Assembly: GCF_003285015.1 (NCBI RefSeq)
Contig: NZ_QMFB01000012.1
Coordinates: forward strand, 186,001 to 250,000
DNA: 64,000 bases
Source of the DNA: Paenibacillus contaminans
GTDB lineage: Bacteria > Bacillota > Bacilli > Paenibacillales > NBRC-103111
Direction: 5' to 3'
The notes beneath the pieces were generated by a model that was not told the origin of the DNA, did not search any database, and was given only the letters and a program-made list of their open reading frames with translations. Of the stretch, positions 26,615 to 34,577 are shown piece after piece. Position 1 is the stretch's first letter, and the number at the start of each line of letters is the position of its first letter. Position numbers and translations under genes: made by a program.

Positions 26615-27964
26615 ATGAATGCAGAAAACCTCCATTTCTTTGAAAAAGCACCGATCGCTAAAGCCGTAGCTCACTTCGCCGTACCGATGATGCTAGGCAC
26701 GTCAATGAGCGTCATCTATTCCATCTTGAATGCCTTTTTCCTTGGTACGCTCCACAACACCTCCATGTTAACCGCACTCGCGCTAACCTTGCCGTTATTC
26801 GCGGTCATTATGGCGCTAGGCAACCTGATTGGCATGGGTAGCGGTACATTCATCTCGCGCTTGCTAGGGGAGAAAAAATACGATGATGTAAAGCATGTGT
26901 CTTCATTCGCCTTTTACAGCAGTTTAATTCTCGGTCTTATCGTGATCACCGTCGGTCTTCCGTCGATCGATTCAATCGTCCATGGCCTGGGGGCAACGGC
27001 CGATTCCTTCGGATTCACGAAGGACTATGTCACGGTTATGCTTATGGGTTCGCCCATCGTCGTATTATTCTTCACTCTGGAGAATATCGTGCGCGCGGAG
27101 GGCGCGGCAATCACGTCGATGATCGGTATGATTCTCAGTGTTGTCGTAAATATTATTCTCGATGCGTTAGTCATTTTCGTGTTCCATGGGGACGTGATCG
27201 GCGTTGCGTCTGCCACGGTCGTTTCGAACTTGGTCGCGAGTGTATTCTACGCTTTCCATATGAGAAATAAGAGCGAATTCTTAACCGTTTCCGTAAAATG
27301 GTTCAAGGCTACCAAGGTCATCCTGAGCAATGTATTCAAAATCGGAGTTCCCGTCTTTATTATGAGTATCTTTTTGGGTGCAATGTCGCTCATTTTTAAC
27401 CATTTTCTTGTCGATTATGGGGATCAGTCCGTAGCGGCTTACGGAATTTCATCGCGTTTATTGCAATTTCCCGAGTTTATTCTGATGGGCTTGTGCGAGG
27501 GAGTCGTGCCGTTGATTGCCTTCTCTTTTACGGCGGATAAATTGCGCATGAAGCATACCATTGGATTTACAATCAAAGCGATTGTGGCGTTAGCCGTCGT
27601 GTTCGGCGTCATCGTCTATCTGATCTCCAACCACTTAATTGGTTTATTCACGAATGACCCTCAATTAATTGAAATGGGCAGTTATTTTCTGCATGTGACG
27701 TTCTTATCCTTGTTCATTTCGGGAATGACCACGTTGTTTACGGGGATCTTCCAAGCAACTGCGCAAGGAACCGCCGCGTTAGTTATGTCAGTTATTCAAG
27801 GAATAACTCTGATTCCCGTGCTCTATATCGCCAATCGAATGAACGGCTTCCACGGGGTAGTCTGGTCGCTCGTCATTGCGGATGCCGTCGCGTTCCTTGT
27901 TGGTGCCATCATGCTGTATGTTCTGCGGAACAAATTGCAGCCGGATTTGGATAATTTAGTATAG
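26615..27964 (+). CDS. MATE family multidrug efflux protein
   Basis: 449 residues from the ATG at 26615, eight bases after AAGGAAG; a GTG three codons earlier is less likely. There are twelve predicted membrane segments in two homologous halves. Family signatures include PMMLGTSMSVIYSILNAFFLG near the start, GMGSGTFISRLLGEKKYDD and EGAAITSMIGMILSVVVNIILD. MATE proteins export cationic drugs using sodium or proton gradients. It forms a complete resistance module with the divergent TetR regulator, filling the block between att-like copies E and D. Confidence 0.93.
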   Translation: MNAENLHFFEKAPIAKAVAHFAVPMMLGTSMSVIYSILNAFFLGTLHNTSMLTALALTLPLFAVIMALGNLIGMGSGTFISRLLGEKKYDDVKHVSSFAFYSSLILGLIVITVGLPSIDSIVHGLGATADSFGFTKDYVTVMLMGSPIVVLFFTLENIVRAEGAAITSMIGMILSVVVNIILDALVIFVFHGDVIGVASATVVSNLVASVFYAFHMRNKSEFLTVSVKWFKATKVILSNVFKIGVPVFIMSIFLGAMSLIFNHFLVDYGDQSVAAYGISSRLLQFPEFILMGLCEGVVPLIAFSFTADKLRMKHTIGFTIKAIVALAVVFGVIVYLISNHLIGLFTNDPQLIEMGSYFLHVTFLSLFISGMTTLFTGIFQATAQGTAALVMSVIQGITLIPVLYIANRMNGFHGVVWSLVIADAVAFLVGAIMLYVLRNKLQPDLDNLV

Positions 27965-27970
27965 TAGGAG

Positions 27971-28004
27971 AAGACAGGACGAGGACACTCCTCGATCCTG
28001 TCTT
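27971..28004 (+). terminator. Terminator of the MATE gene
   Basis: AAGACAGGA-CGAGGA pairs with TCCTCG-A-TCCTGTCTT, with one bulged base and a 3-base loop. It lies 7 bp after the stop and 44 bp before att-like copy D. Confidence 0.8.
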
Positions 28005-28047
28005 GTTGCACGACAAATTTCCGTGCCCTTAAGTGATTAAGGCAAAT

Positions 28048-28104
28048 ATTTCGCTGTCACTTATGGTATGGTTCAGCTTAACGGGGACATCGGCGAAAAA
28101 TGCG
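28048..28104 (-). repeat. att-like repeat copy D
   Basis: TTTCGCTGTCACTTATGGTA, then TGGTTCAGCTTAACGGGGAC and ATCGGCGAAAAATGCG. This is one of the best-preserved copies. Confidence 0.85.
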
Positions 28105-28136
28105 CTGCGACTGTATAGGAACATAGTTAATATGAA

Positions 28137-28814
28137 TTATTCTTTGGTTGGTACTTTTGTGCTAGCCTTTTTCCCATACATCAATTGAAAATACCATGTG
28201 TTTAGCTCTTCCTCAATAATACGGCTTGTACTACTACAAACATAACTCATTTTGGTTACGCTGCCATCTTGATTATGGAATTCGCTATCATTTCTCATTA
28301 CGAGGATTTTGTCGAGTTCCTTAATATAATATTGCATTACAGGAAGATTTGTTGTTTTCCCGGTTAAATACCATTGGAAATGCACTACCTTGTCCGCTAT
28401 TTCATTTTTAATTGTGACTATTTCCAAATAAACATTGTTATAAATACGATTCCTCAGCTTCTTGGAATTCCAAATGAAGTCTATATTTGCGTAGGAAGTA
28501 TTTAAGGCACTATAATCATAATCTGCCATCTTTATAATTGTTCTCATAATTTGCTCTTCGTTTTCATCATGTTCATATAACCCAAGATTCCGTACTGCTT
28601 TGCAAGCCTGAGTATAAAATTCCTCTAATGTTCTTCGCCGTTCTATGTTGTATCCAACTACCGAGATTATTAATGCAAGCACTCCACTCGATAGTATTCC
28701 AACGGCTATATTGGACCAAAAGTTTACTCCTTTATAATCCAAAAATAAAGCTAATGAAAGTGCAGCGGCGCAGACTATCATCATATAAATAATTGTTAGT
28801 TTATGAATCTTCAC
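28137..28814 (-). CDS. Two-helix membrane protein, unrecognised
   Basis: 225 residues. The start is set at the GTG at 28814, because AGGAGG lies nine bases upstream; starts further upstream would extend into the preceding coding region. Two adjacent membrane helices (LTIIYMMIVCAAALSLALFL and SNIAVGILSSGVLALIISVV) lead into a cytoplasmic helical domain of about 165 residues. The topology resembles small membrane effectors found in phage-defence pairs, but no family is recognised. It follows the zinc-ribbon protein at 28918 on the same strand. Confidence 0.78.
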   Translation of the reverse strand: MKIHKLTIIYMMIVCAAALSLALFLDYKGVNFWSNIAVGILSSGVLALIISVVGYNIERRRTLEEFYTQACKAVRNLGLYEHDENEEQIMRTIIKMADYDYSALNTSYANIDFIWNSKKLRNRIYNNVYLEIVTIKNEIADKVVHFQWYLTGKTTNLPVMQYYIKELDKILVMRNDSEFHNQDGSVTKMSYVCSSTSRIIEEELNTWYFQLMYGKKASTKVPTKE

Positions 28815-28917
28815 ATTACTCGTCCTCCTAGTCTTGATTACCCTATGTTTGAGACAATAAGAATCTACAAAGTAAAGCGCCCACCGATAGGAGCTTCGCT
28901 TATATGTAACTGATGAT

Positions 28918-29607
28918 TTAGTCATGCTTAATGTAACCAATTGACGGGAGAAGCTTCACCTTACTTGGAGATAAATTATGATACAATCCACATCGACTAC
29001 ACCAAAATTTAGTTGATCCAAACGCCATATGCTCGTAATCATCTTCACCATCCAAGAGAAAACCCATAGCAGGGTTTTGTTTGTATTCCTTGTATTTCTT
29101 TAACCCCTCTTCATAAGGAGTATCGTTTTCTGCGAGGATCAGCCAATTATGTTCACAATGTTCATGTTTTCTGACATTCCTGCTGCACGGATAAGGTATT
29201 GTCGTTGGTCTTCTATCTCCTACCCTGTAATATTCAAAATGATGTGGTATGCCAATAGTAATGACAACGACATCTCCACAAATACAACTGCGATACAATT
29301 TGGTACCTTCGTCATAGTCGCTATTAATATACCATCCGCTGTGAGTTCTGTCGTTGTGCTGGGAAACACATTTATAACAAGTATGATTATGTTGTGTATT
29401 GGCTGGACTCTTTTTGCACAAAACACACGTTTGACCTGCGACTAGGTGAGGATAGTCCAGCTTTGTTTCATGTTCTCTAATCTTTTGGGGATCAATAGAA
29501 AAGCACTCTTTGCAGAGTGTATAAGTATCGGGGGGAGAGTCTATTTTATCGTGACATCTATCGCATCTTGTTTCAATTTTTAGTCCAAAGAAGCGCTTTA
29601 TCTTCAT
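28918..29607 (-). CDS. Multi-zinc-ribbon protein, unrecognised
   Basis: 229 residues with many CxxC/CxxH-type pairs: CDRCHDK and LCKECF near the N-terminus, CVLCKKS with CYKCVSQH, CICGD, and CSRCGLYH near the C-terminus. This predicts at least three zinc-binding ribbons. No enzyme motif is seen. It precedes the two-helix membrane protein by about 100 bp on the same strand and is probably cotranscribed. Sensor or nucleic-acid binding is possible; function unknown. Confidence 0.75.
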   Translation of the reverse strand: MKIKRFFGLKIETRCDRCHDKIDSPPDTYTLCKECFSIDPQKIREHETKLDYPHLVAGQTCVLCKKSPANTQHNHTCYKCVSQHNDRTHSGWYINSDYDEGTKLYRSCICGDVVVITIGIPHHFEYYRVGDRRPTTIPYPCSRNVRKHEHCEHNWLILAENDTPYEEGLKKYKEYKQNPAMGFLLDGEDDYEHMAFGSTKFWCSRCGLYHNLSPSKVKLLPSIGYIKHD

Positions 29608-30270
29608 TAAGCCATATCCCTTCTTATTGAGCGGCTACAGTCTCATCCTTTTTTACGATTACTAGTACGGACATTTATACTTTTACAGCCGTGATATTCC
29701 TCCTGATAACCTTACAATGGAAGGGAAAAGGGCTAGTAGAATATCCCTCATTAAGAATGATACCACATTATGGTAGTAAAGAGATCGCGGCGACTCAACT
29801 GAGCTTTGATGAAGACCTGAATCCTATATCTTCTCGTCTCTGGTGACAGCAGTGATCGAACCAGCCTAAACAAGTGTAAAAGCGAGAGATTATGAAGGTT
29901 ATTTCAAAAACAATATCCTGAGTATCTCTTAGATTGATGGGTAAAGCCCGAATAAATGTGCGGCGTGGTGTAGGGAACACGACTTCTGTTTCGACAATCC
30001 CGATAGGTGATAATATGTTTCCAGCATCGACGAAGGCTCTGCCGCGCGGCAGCGTTCCGAGCTTCAAAAGCGGCTTGCATTTTTGCAATCCTTTCGCCCC
30101 ACTAGTTAAAGATTATTGAATATTGCCAAAAACCACGAGAGGCGAAGCAACCGGGCAATTCCTTCATAATCCCTCTCAAATCATTCACCGAAGTCAAGTT
30201 TGTAATTAGTCCCGCTCCTCCTCTATGCTTTACTCGAATCCGAACTTGTACAATATGGGGGAATGGGCTA
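29608..30270. other. Long intergenic region without a supported gene
   Basis: Short opposing frames near 29795-30120 have no recognisable product. Codon-like order on the plus strand near 29940-30110 hints at an old gene fragment, but I cannot support a call. Confidence 0.45.
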
Positions 30271-30441
30271 ATGGAATGGGATGAATTACGGATCCGCTTC
30301 GATAGGCTTTATGGCACTCAAGCATCTGATGCTGGTTTAACCGTGCAACCGATTGACGCTTATCAAGCTGAATTGCTCAAGCTGTATGATCGCTGGACTG
30401 AAGTAAATACGGAAGTCTCCTTGCACGGTGATTCCGTGTGA
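30271..30441 (+). CDS. Small acidic protein, unrecognised
   Basis: 56 residues beginning EWDELRIRFDRLYG and ending TEVNTEVSLHGDSV, preceded by a GGGGGAA-type site about six bases from the ATG. It is followed 57 bp later by a good terminator, supporting a real gene. There is no signal peptide or membrane helix. It is rightward, against the local trend. Function unknown. Confidence 0.55.
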   Translation: MEWDELRIRFDRLYGTQASDAGLTVQPIDAYQAELLKLYDRWTEVNTEVSLHGDSV

Positions 30442-30497
30442 TCAGCATGTATCCAGATCGGGCAAATGCTCTCGACCTAAATGAATCTAGATAAACC

Positions 30498-30534
30498 AAA
30501 ACCACCAATAACCCGAAATGGCGTTGGTGGTTTT
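30498..30534 (+). terminator. Terminator after the small ORF
   Basis: AAAACCACCAA and TTGGTGGTTTT form a perfect 11-bp stem with a 15-base loop. Because T/A runs flank it, it may also serve the leftward pair at 30588-31278. Confidence 0.75.
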
Positions 30535-30587
30535 CATGACTAAGTTAGGTCGGGCTACGTATTTAATTCCTTCTATCTGTTTATGTA

Positions 30588-30896
30588 CTATTTTCTGCGA
30601 CAGAGTTCATCTAAAACATCTCTAAGTTCGTTCAAGAAATTTGCACTAAAAACTTCTGTAATTCCCTCTTTTTTAAACAACTCTAAAAGCGCTGACTCGC
30701 TGAGATCAAGCGGTCTAGGTACAAAACGAAATTTACCGTCATCGGACTTCTTGTAATACGTGAATCGAATCTCTTCATTCCCGGTGGACTTTACCTCGAT
30801 TTTTTCAATTGCATACCTCTCGCCATGCTCATTATCGTTAATCACCTGCTTCCACAAAACGCAGTAATCAGTGACTTTTATCGGCTTGCCTTTCAT
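30588..30896 (-). CDS. Small protein cotranscribed with a XRE regulator
   Basis: 102 residues from the ATG at 30896, six bases after AGGAGG. The protein is charged, with a central beta-rich segment (YAIEKIEVKSTGNEEIRFTYY) and a helical C-terminus. It starts about 30 bp after the XRE regulator gene. No family is recognised. The small-regulator-plus-small-protein layout could be a toxin-antitoxin-like or immunity-regulator pair, but this is only suggestive. Confidence 0.7.
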   Translation of the reverse strand: MKGKPIKVTDYCVLWKQVINDNEHGERYAIEKIEVKSTGNEEIRFTYYKKSDDGKFRFVPRPLDLSESALLELFKKEGITEVFSANFLNELRDVLDELCRRK

Positions 30897-30927
30897 GCCA
30901 CTCCTCCTGACCGATTTCACATAGAAA

Positions 30928-31278
30928 CTAACGCTTGTTATCAATAGCAGTAAAAATGTCCTGATTTATCTTGGAGATCATTTCAATCTCCTCCGTACTC
31001 CTGCAGCTTATCATGGACATATGCTCATCAACGGCCTTGCGATGAGCCTTCGCGTCATCGTCCGCATCAAGCTCAACCCGAAATAACTCCATAGGCGATA
31101 CTTGTAAAGCCAAAACAATCTTCTCCAATGTTTCTAAGGAAATATTACGTTCCCCTCGTTCGACTCCACCTATATAACTGTAATGAAGCGATGATCCCTC
31201 AGCTAGTTGCTCTTGAGTCCACCCCTTCGCTTTTCGTAACGATCTAATTCTATTCCCGACCAAAATTGGTAAGCTCAC
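30928..31278 (-). CDS. XRE family helix-turn-helix regulator
   Basis: 116 residues from a GTG at 31278, five bases after a GAGGTGG site. The N-terminal XRE domain is typical: IRSLRKAKGWTQEQLAEGSS, YIGGVERGERNISLETLEKI and LALQVSPMELF. The C-terminal ~50 residues are acidic and helical, perhaps for dimerisation. It probably regulates itself and the small gene just downstream. Confidence 0.9.
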   Translation of the reverse strand: MSLPILVGNRIRSLRKAKGWTQEQLAEGSSLHYSYIGGVERGERNISLETLEKIVLALQVSPMELFRVELDADDDAKAHRKAVDEHMSMISCRSTEEIEMISKINQDIFTAIDNKR

Positions 31279-31872
31279 TAAAACCACCTCTACTACAGGT
31301 TAGGAGAGGTTTCAGCACGCTAACAGATATTCATATTAAAAAAACTTGTATAAAAAAGTACTTAATAGTACTATTTCGATAAAGGAAACTCATTCCATTT
31401 GTGAATCTTAACCATTTCAAACCAGGAAGGCGGATAAGAAAAATGGGCCATCGGAGCAAAACCACACAGCCGTTATGGAGCGAATGGAGCAAGCCGAGCG
31501 GGAATATTACAAGTCGATTGGGCTTGGCGAAGCTTATGCGCAGATGAAAGCGCGTGAGGTAATGAATGAGTAATACGTGAAGTGCAACAGGAGAACGCCT
31601 GTGATGAACGTTCTCCTTGGTTTGGCTTGGTGGAGCGTGGGGGCTGTGATAGAGCAAGTGTGACCTAGGTCAAGGCTAAATGAACGCTGTGTGGCCTTAA
31701 CCTACCCATTCTGAGAGTCGCCCTGACACCCACATTAGTTGTCTTAGCCAATCCACTTCCTTGTTACTAAAATCGCCTCACTGAACCCATTCGACTCTCG
31801 GCCGGACCGAGGGGGTTCGTCCCCCGACGCGGAATATTATGTTATACGCTTCCTCGGCTGAATCGATTAAGA
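31279..31872. other. Intergenic region with a gene fragment and a hairpin
   Basis: A plus-strand frame open from 31412 to a stop at 31573 encodes about 53 residues ending MEQAEREYYKSIGLGEAYAQ and MKAREVMNE. It looks like the C-terminus of a lost gene. A hairpin at 31589-31617 (AGGAGAACG with CGTTCTCCT) follows it. Nothing else is recognised. Confidence 0.5.
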
Positions 31873-32895
31873 CTACGAATTGTTCTTCTTCACTCTTTCT
31901 CTTTGAGCTTGTATCAATTCAATCTGACTGTTAGGCACATCTTTAAACTCTTCGCATCTATCTTCCCAATAGTGATCATTTGTAAGTTCCAAAATATGCC
32001 TAATGATTCCACTCTGATACCATCTGTGTTCATCTTCATTAACATCTCTCTCTATGTTATCCTCAAGGAAAATTTCCATCTCAAATTTGGGAATAAGTTT
32101 CTTTACTTTATTGTATGATTCATTTAAATCTTCTAGAGAAATGTTATATTTCATCAACTCGTCTAGTAAATCTATAGTTCCATGCGTTTGCTTGACCCGA
32201 TCCGGAAAATGAAAATCTAAAAATGCTTGTAAACTATCTAAATTAAGCTCTTGATCAAGATTGAATAGTCCATTATTAATCATACTGTTGCGATAATTCT
32301 CGCGCTCTGCTCGAAGCATATCAAATCTATCGTCTGCAATCTCAAATAAAGCACTTAGTTGAAATAAATTCCTCTGGAATAATTCTGGGACATGTTCTTT
32401 CTTCTTATAAGATAATTTATGAGAGATATCTGCCCAAGCATGCATTAATATTGTCCTTACTTGAATTTCTGCTTTGCAACCTCCTAAACCTCTATAGTTT
32501 GGAACATTCAACCATCCATTTCTTAATTTTACGACAAAATGATGAGACCTATAGCCAAACTTGTCTGGTTCCAAAGAATCAAGCTTATCTTCTGAATTTA
32601 CAATTATAAATTCCTTGTCTATTATTTGTTTAATTAATAAAATATCAGAAGGATAATAGCAGACAATACGCAATCCACAAATATCTTCTATCTGATCAAA
32701 AGGTTTTTTGTATTGTTTTCGATCAATCTTATCGAAGAAAGAATCGAATTCTTTAACTCTTGAATATACATCCAAGAAAGAGATATTATTTTCTTTAAGT
32801 AAAAATCTTAAGGATTCAGTTATGTTAATTGATAATCTTTGATATAAGGGGCTAACCTTTAAAAATTCTTGTTTAAGAATTTCTTTGTTTTCCAT
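31873..32895 (-). CDS. RelA/SpoT-domain nucleotide pyrophosphokinase-like protein
   Basis: 340 residues from the ATG at 32895, which has AAAGGA nine bases upstream; upstream frame extension is non-conserved-looking. The RelA/SpoT synthetase fold is visible: DQIEDICGLRIVCYYPSDI (residues about 65-84), YRSHHFVVKL and EIQVRTILMHAWADISHKL. The ATP-site and GTP-site residues of that family are largely in place. The C-terminal ~130 residues are helical. No HD hydrolase, TGS or ACT domain is present, so it is a small alarmone-synthetase-like protein. In mobile DNA such proteins can be toxic RelA-type effectors, including phage-defence ones; that role is inferred. Confidence 0.85.
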   Translation of the reverse strand: MENKEILKQEFLKVSPLYQRLSINITESLRFLLKENNISFLDVYSRVKEFDSFFDKIDRKQYKKPFDQIEDICGLRIVCYYPSDILLIKQIIDKEFIIVNSEDKLDSLEPDKFGYRSHHFVVKLRNGWLNVPNYRGLGGCKAEIQVRTILMHAWADISHKLSYKKKEHVPELFQRNLFQLSALFEIADDRFDMLRAERENYRNSMINNGLFNLDQELNLDSLQAFLDFHFPDRVKQTHGTIDLLDELMKYNISLEDLNESYNKVKKLIPKFEMEIFLEDNIERDVNEDEHRWYQSGIIRHILELTNDHYWEDRCEEFKDVPNSQIELIQAQRERVKKNNS

Positions 32896-33069
32896 ACCTA
32901 TATTCCTTTCTTTCATGATAGATATTCGATTTTCCAAGGTTGCGTATAGCGTCTCTTTTGCGAAGTTAGATAATAATACGAGTTCACAAATATTTACGAA
33001 TACAAGCCCTCCATACATCACAATCATACCACGAATTTGGAAAACGTTGTCGTTTTTAGTTGCACAAAA

Positions 33070-33098
33070 ATCCCCCTAGAACCCTTCTCTAGGGGGAT
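33070..33098 (-). terminator. Terminator in a conserved cassette end
   Basis: ATCCCCCTAGA and TCTAGGGGGAT form a perfect 11-bp stem with a 7-base loop. Leftward transcripts would end in TTTTTG. The stem and its flanks match 8700-8850. Confidence 0.8.
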
Positions 33099-33165
33099 AA
33101 ACATATCTCTATCACACCTTCCTCCATCACTCCTAAAGGCATCCACATCCTTCTTGTCACCCCAA

Positions 33166-33193
33166 TTTTCCGCCGTCACTTATGGCACTGTTC
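33166..33193 (-). repeat. att-like repeat copy C at a decayed rlmH end
   Basis: TTTTCCGCCGTCACTTATGG then CACTGTTC. Its right side continues into rlmH-related sequence instead of the CAGCTTAACGGG half. Confidence 0.75.
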
Positions 33194-33250
33194 CCCCGAT
33201 TAATCTAATCGCCCGATGCACCTGCTCCTGCAGAGTACATGCATCAGTTG
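33177..33250 (-). pseudogene. rlmH: Decayed rlmH 3' end (copy 2)
   Basis: Read leftward, the bases encode a run like QEQVHRAIRLI, matching TEQVYRAFKII near the end of the intact RlmH, followed by the att core. A one-base deletion breaks the frame before the normal C-terminus. Only the last ~25 codons remain. Confidence 0.7.
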
Positions 33251-33309
33251 GTGGTAGCATAGTGTGAATATGGCGTTTACGGATATTGCATACCTGTAGA
33301 GCGATATCT

Positions 33310-33879
33310 TCATTTCATGCTTTCTTCCCAAATCATGTACTGTAAGAGCTCGGATTGAAAAAACATTCTATCCGACAACTTTCTATAAACGTATTTTTTC
33401 ATTCTTTCTTTAATAAACCGTTGTACATCTACTAATTTTATGTGTAAACAATCAGTCCGAGGCGACTGTGGGTCTGTTGAGATAAGAACTTTATATATTT
33501 CGTAATTGTCTATTGTCAGGCTTGGTTTAATGCTAAGTTCATCAGCTTGCCTGTCTAATCTCTCTGTAAACCCAAATCTCCCCAAAGCTTTAGATAAGTT
33601 CACCTCTTTGAATAATTTTGTTTCATCAAAATCCAATCCGGTTTTAACCTCACAAATCAAACCTACAATTTTGTCTTTATTAAATCTCCCGACTAGTTGA
33701 TTGTCCCAATCTTCATCTCTTCCACCAACTTCTTCGTAAACATAAGGAAATCGAACCGCAAGAATATCAGCATCTGAAGTACGGCCTTCTCTGTTATGGT
33801 GTAAAACAAAATTATTTATCGTGAAAAATCCATTTAGTCGCAAGTACCAATATGCTAATTCCTCTCCATAGTTACTCAA
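33310..33879 (-). CDS. Possible PD-(D/E)XK nuclease-like protein
   Basis: 189 residues from a TTG at 33879 with GGGG seven bases upstream. Two spaced motifs fit a PD-(D/E)XK core: SDADILAVRFPYV (acidic residue at the end of a strand) and, about 35 residues later, GLICEVKTGLD (the E-x-K element). An N-terminal YGEELAYWYLRLNGF helix is typical of such nucleases. The C-terminal part (FIKERMKKYVYRK) is basic. It is the only gene in its block, between att-like copies C and B, suggesting a stand-alone defence or maintenance nuclease. Alternative: a non-catalytic member of the fold. Confidence 0.6.
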   Translation of the reverse strand: MSNYGEELAYWYLRLNGFFTINNFVLHHNREGRTSDADILAVRFPYVYEEVGGRDEDWDNQLVGRFNKDKIVGLICEVKTGLDFDETKLFKEVNLSKALGRFGFTERLDRQADELSIKPSLTIDNYEIYKVLISTDPQSPRTDCLHIKLVDVQRFIKERMKKYVYRKLSDRMFFQSELLQYMIWEESMK

Positions 33880-34032
33880 ATATATTCCCCTTTCTGATGT
33901 TTTGCAGTAGTTTCCTTAAATGTTCGTGTATTCGCTATATCCAAGATGTATAAAGTGCGATAGGATGTCAGTATCCATTGACATCTCCTACCCTTCCCTC
34001 ATCATACCATTATAGGTGGAAAATAACAGACA

Positions 34033-34059
34033 CTTTCCTAGTCACGAAGAACTAGGAAG
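34033..34059. terminator. Hairpin next to att-like copy B
   Basis: CTTTCCTAGT and ACTAGGAAG form a stem of about 9 bp with an 8-base loop, 59 bp before the att-like site. It repeats the hairpin-then-att arrangement seen elsewhere. Confidence 0.55.
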
Positions 34060-34117
34060 CCTCTGAAACCAAAAGTCTCACAAAGGCTCGCTATCCCATG
34101 CTTTTCCTTGACAGAGC

Positions 34118-34146
34118 TTTTTTCGCCGTCACTTATCGCACTGTTC
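34118..34146 (-). repeat. att-like repeat copy B at a decayed rlmH end
   Basis: TTTTTTCGCCGTCACTTATC then GCACTGTTC. The right side runs into rlmH-like sequence (34147-34250). Confidence 0.8.
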
Positions 34147-34252
34147 CCTCAATTAATCTAATCGCCCGATAAACCTGCTCCAGCAGGGCATATGCATCAG
34201 TTGGTGCGATAGGTCATGCGGCCGAAGGTGAGCTTCTTGTCGAAGCTGGACA
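34130..34252 (-). pseudogene. rlmH: Decayed rlmH 3' end (copy 1)
   Basis: Leftward reading gives FDKKLTFGRMTY, corresponding to ADQKLSFGRLTY of the intact RlmH, and then, in shifted frames, LLEQVYRAIRLI, corresponding to LTEQVYRAFKII. It ends at the att core. About 40 codons are covered with at least two frame breaks. The intact gene is 1.3 kb away, so this copy is dispensable and diverging. Confidence 0.82.
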
Positions 34253-34273
34253 GGACGATGATGGGCTATTTCC

Positions 34274-34577
34274 AAATTTGCCGTGAAGCGAATTACTCTG
34301 GACGGCGGGAAGCAAGTAGGCAGTGTCGAGTGCGTGTTCAACAAGGAGACCGAGAAGCATTTTTTAAGCGTTGCCCTTCCTCTGAAATGGGGGAAGAGGC
34401 TTTTCATGTCCGAAAAACCCCACAGTTCCAAATAACTTATACTCACTCTTATTTAGTGTTACTGTTATCTGTGCAAACGAAGTTAGTACCTAAAACCAGC
34501 GGAGCAAGCGGCGGTAGCCGTGCAGCGGGAATTACGGTAGTTGATGCCTACGGCTTCATTGAGTTACAATTCAGGTA
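34274..34577 (+). pseudogene. Two C-terminal gene fragments
   Basis: A plus-strand frame from 34274 to a stop at 34435 reads VKRITLDGGKQVGSVECVFN and FMSEKPHSSK. A second coding-like tail ending VVDAYGFIELQFR runs to a stop at 34577. Neither has a start of its own. They look like 3' ends of lost genes; no family is recognised. Confidence 0.45.

Larger units (their letters stand above)
32896..33309. other. Intergenic region holding a terminator, att-like copy and rlmH relic
   Basis: No intact gene. Contents are the presumed promoter region of the RelA-domain gene, the hairpin at 33070-33098, att-like copy C at 33166, and a decayed rlmH end to about 33250. Confidence 0.7.

Noticed and set aside
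29795..30119. Opposing frames of 97 and 61 codons
   Set aside because: Neither has a good ribosome binding site or a recognised family. At most an old gene fragment.
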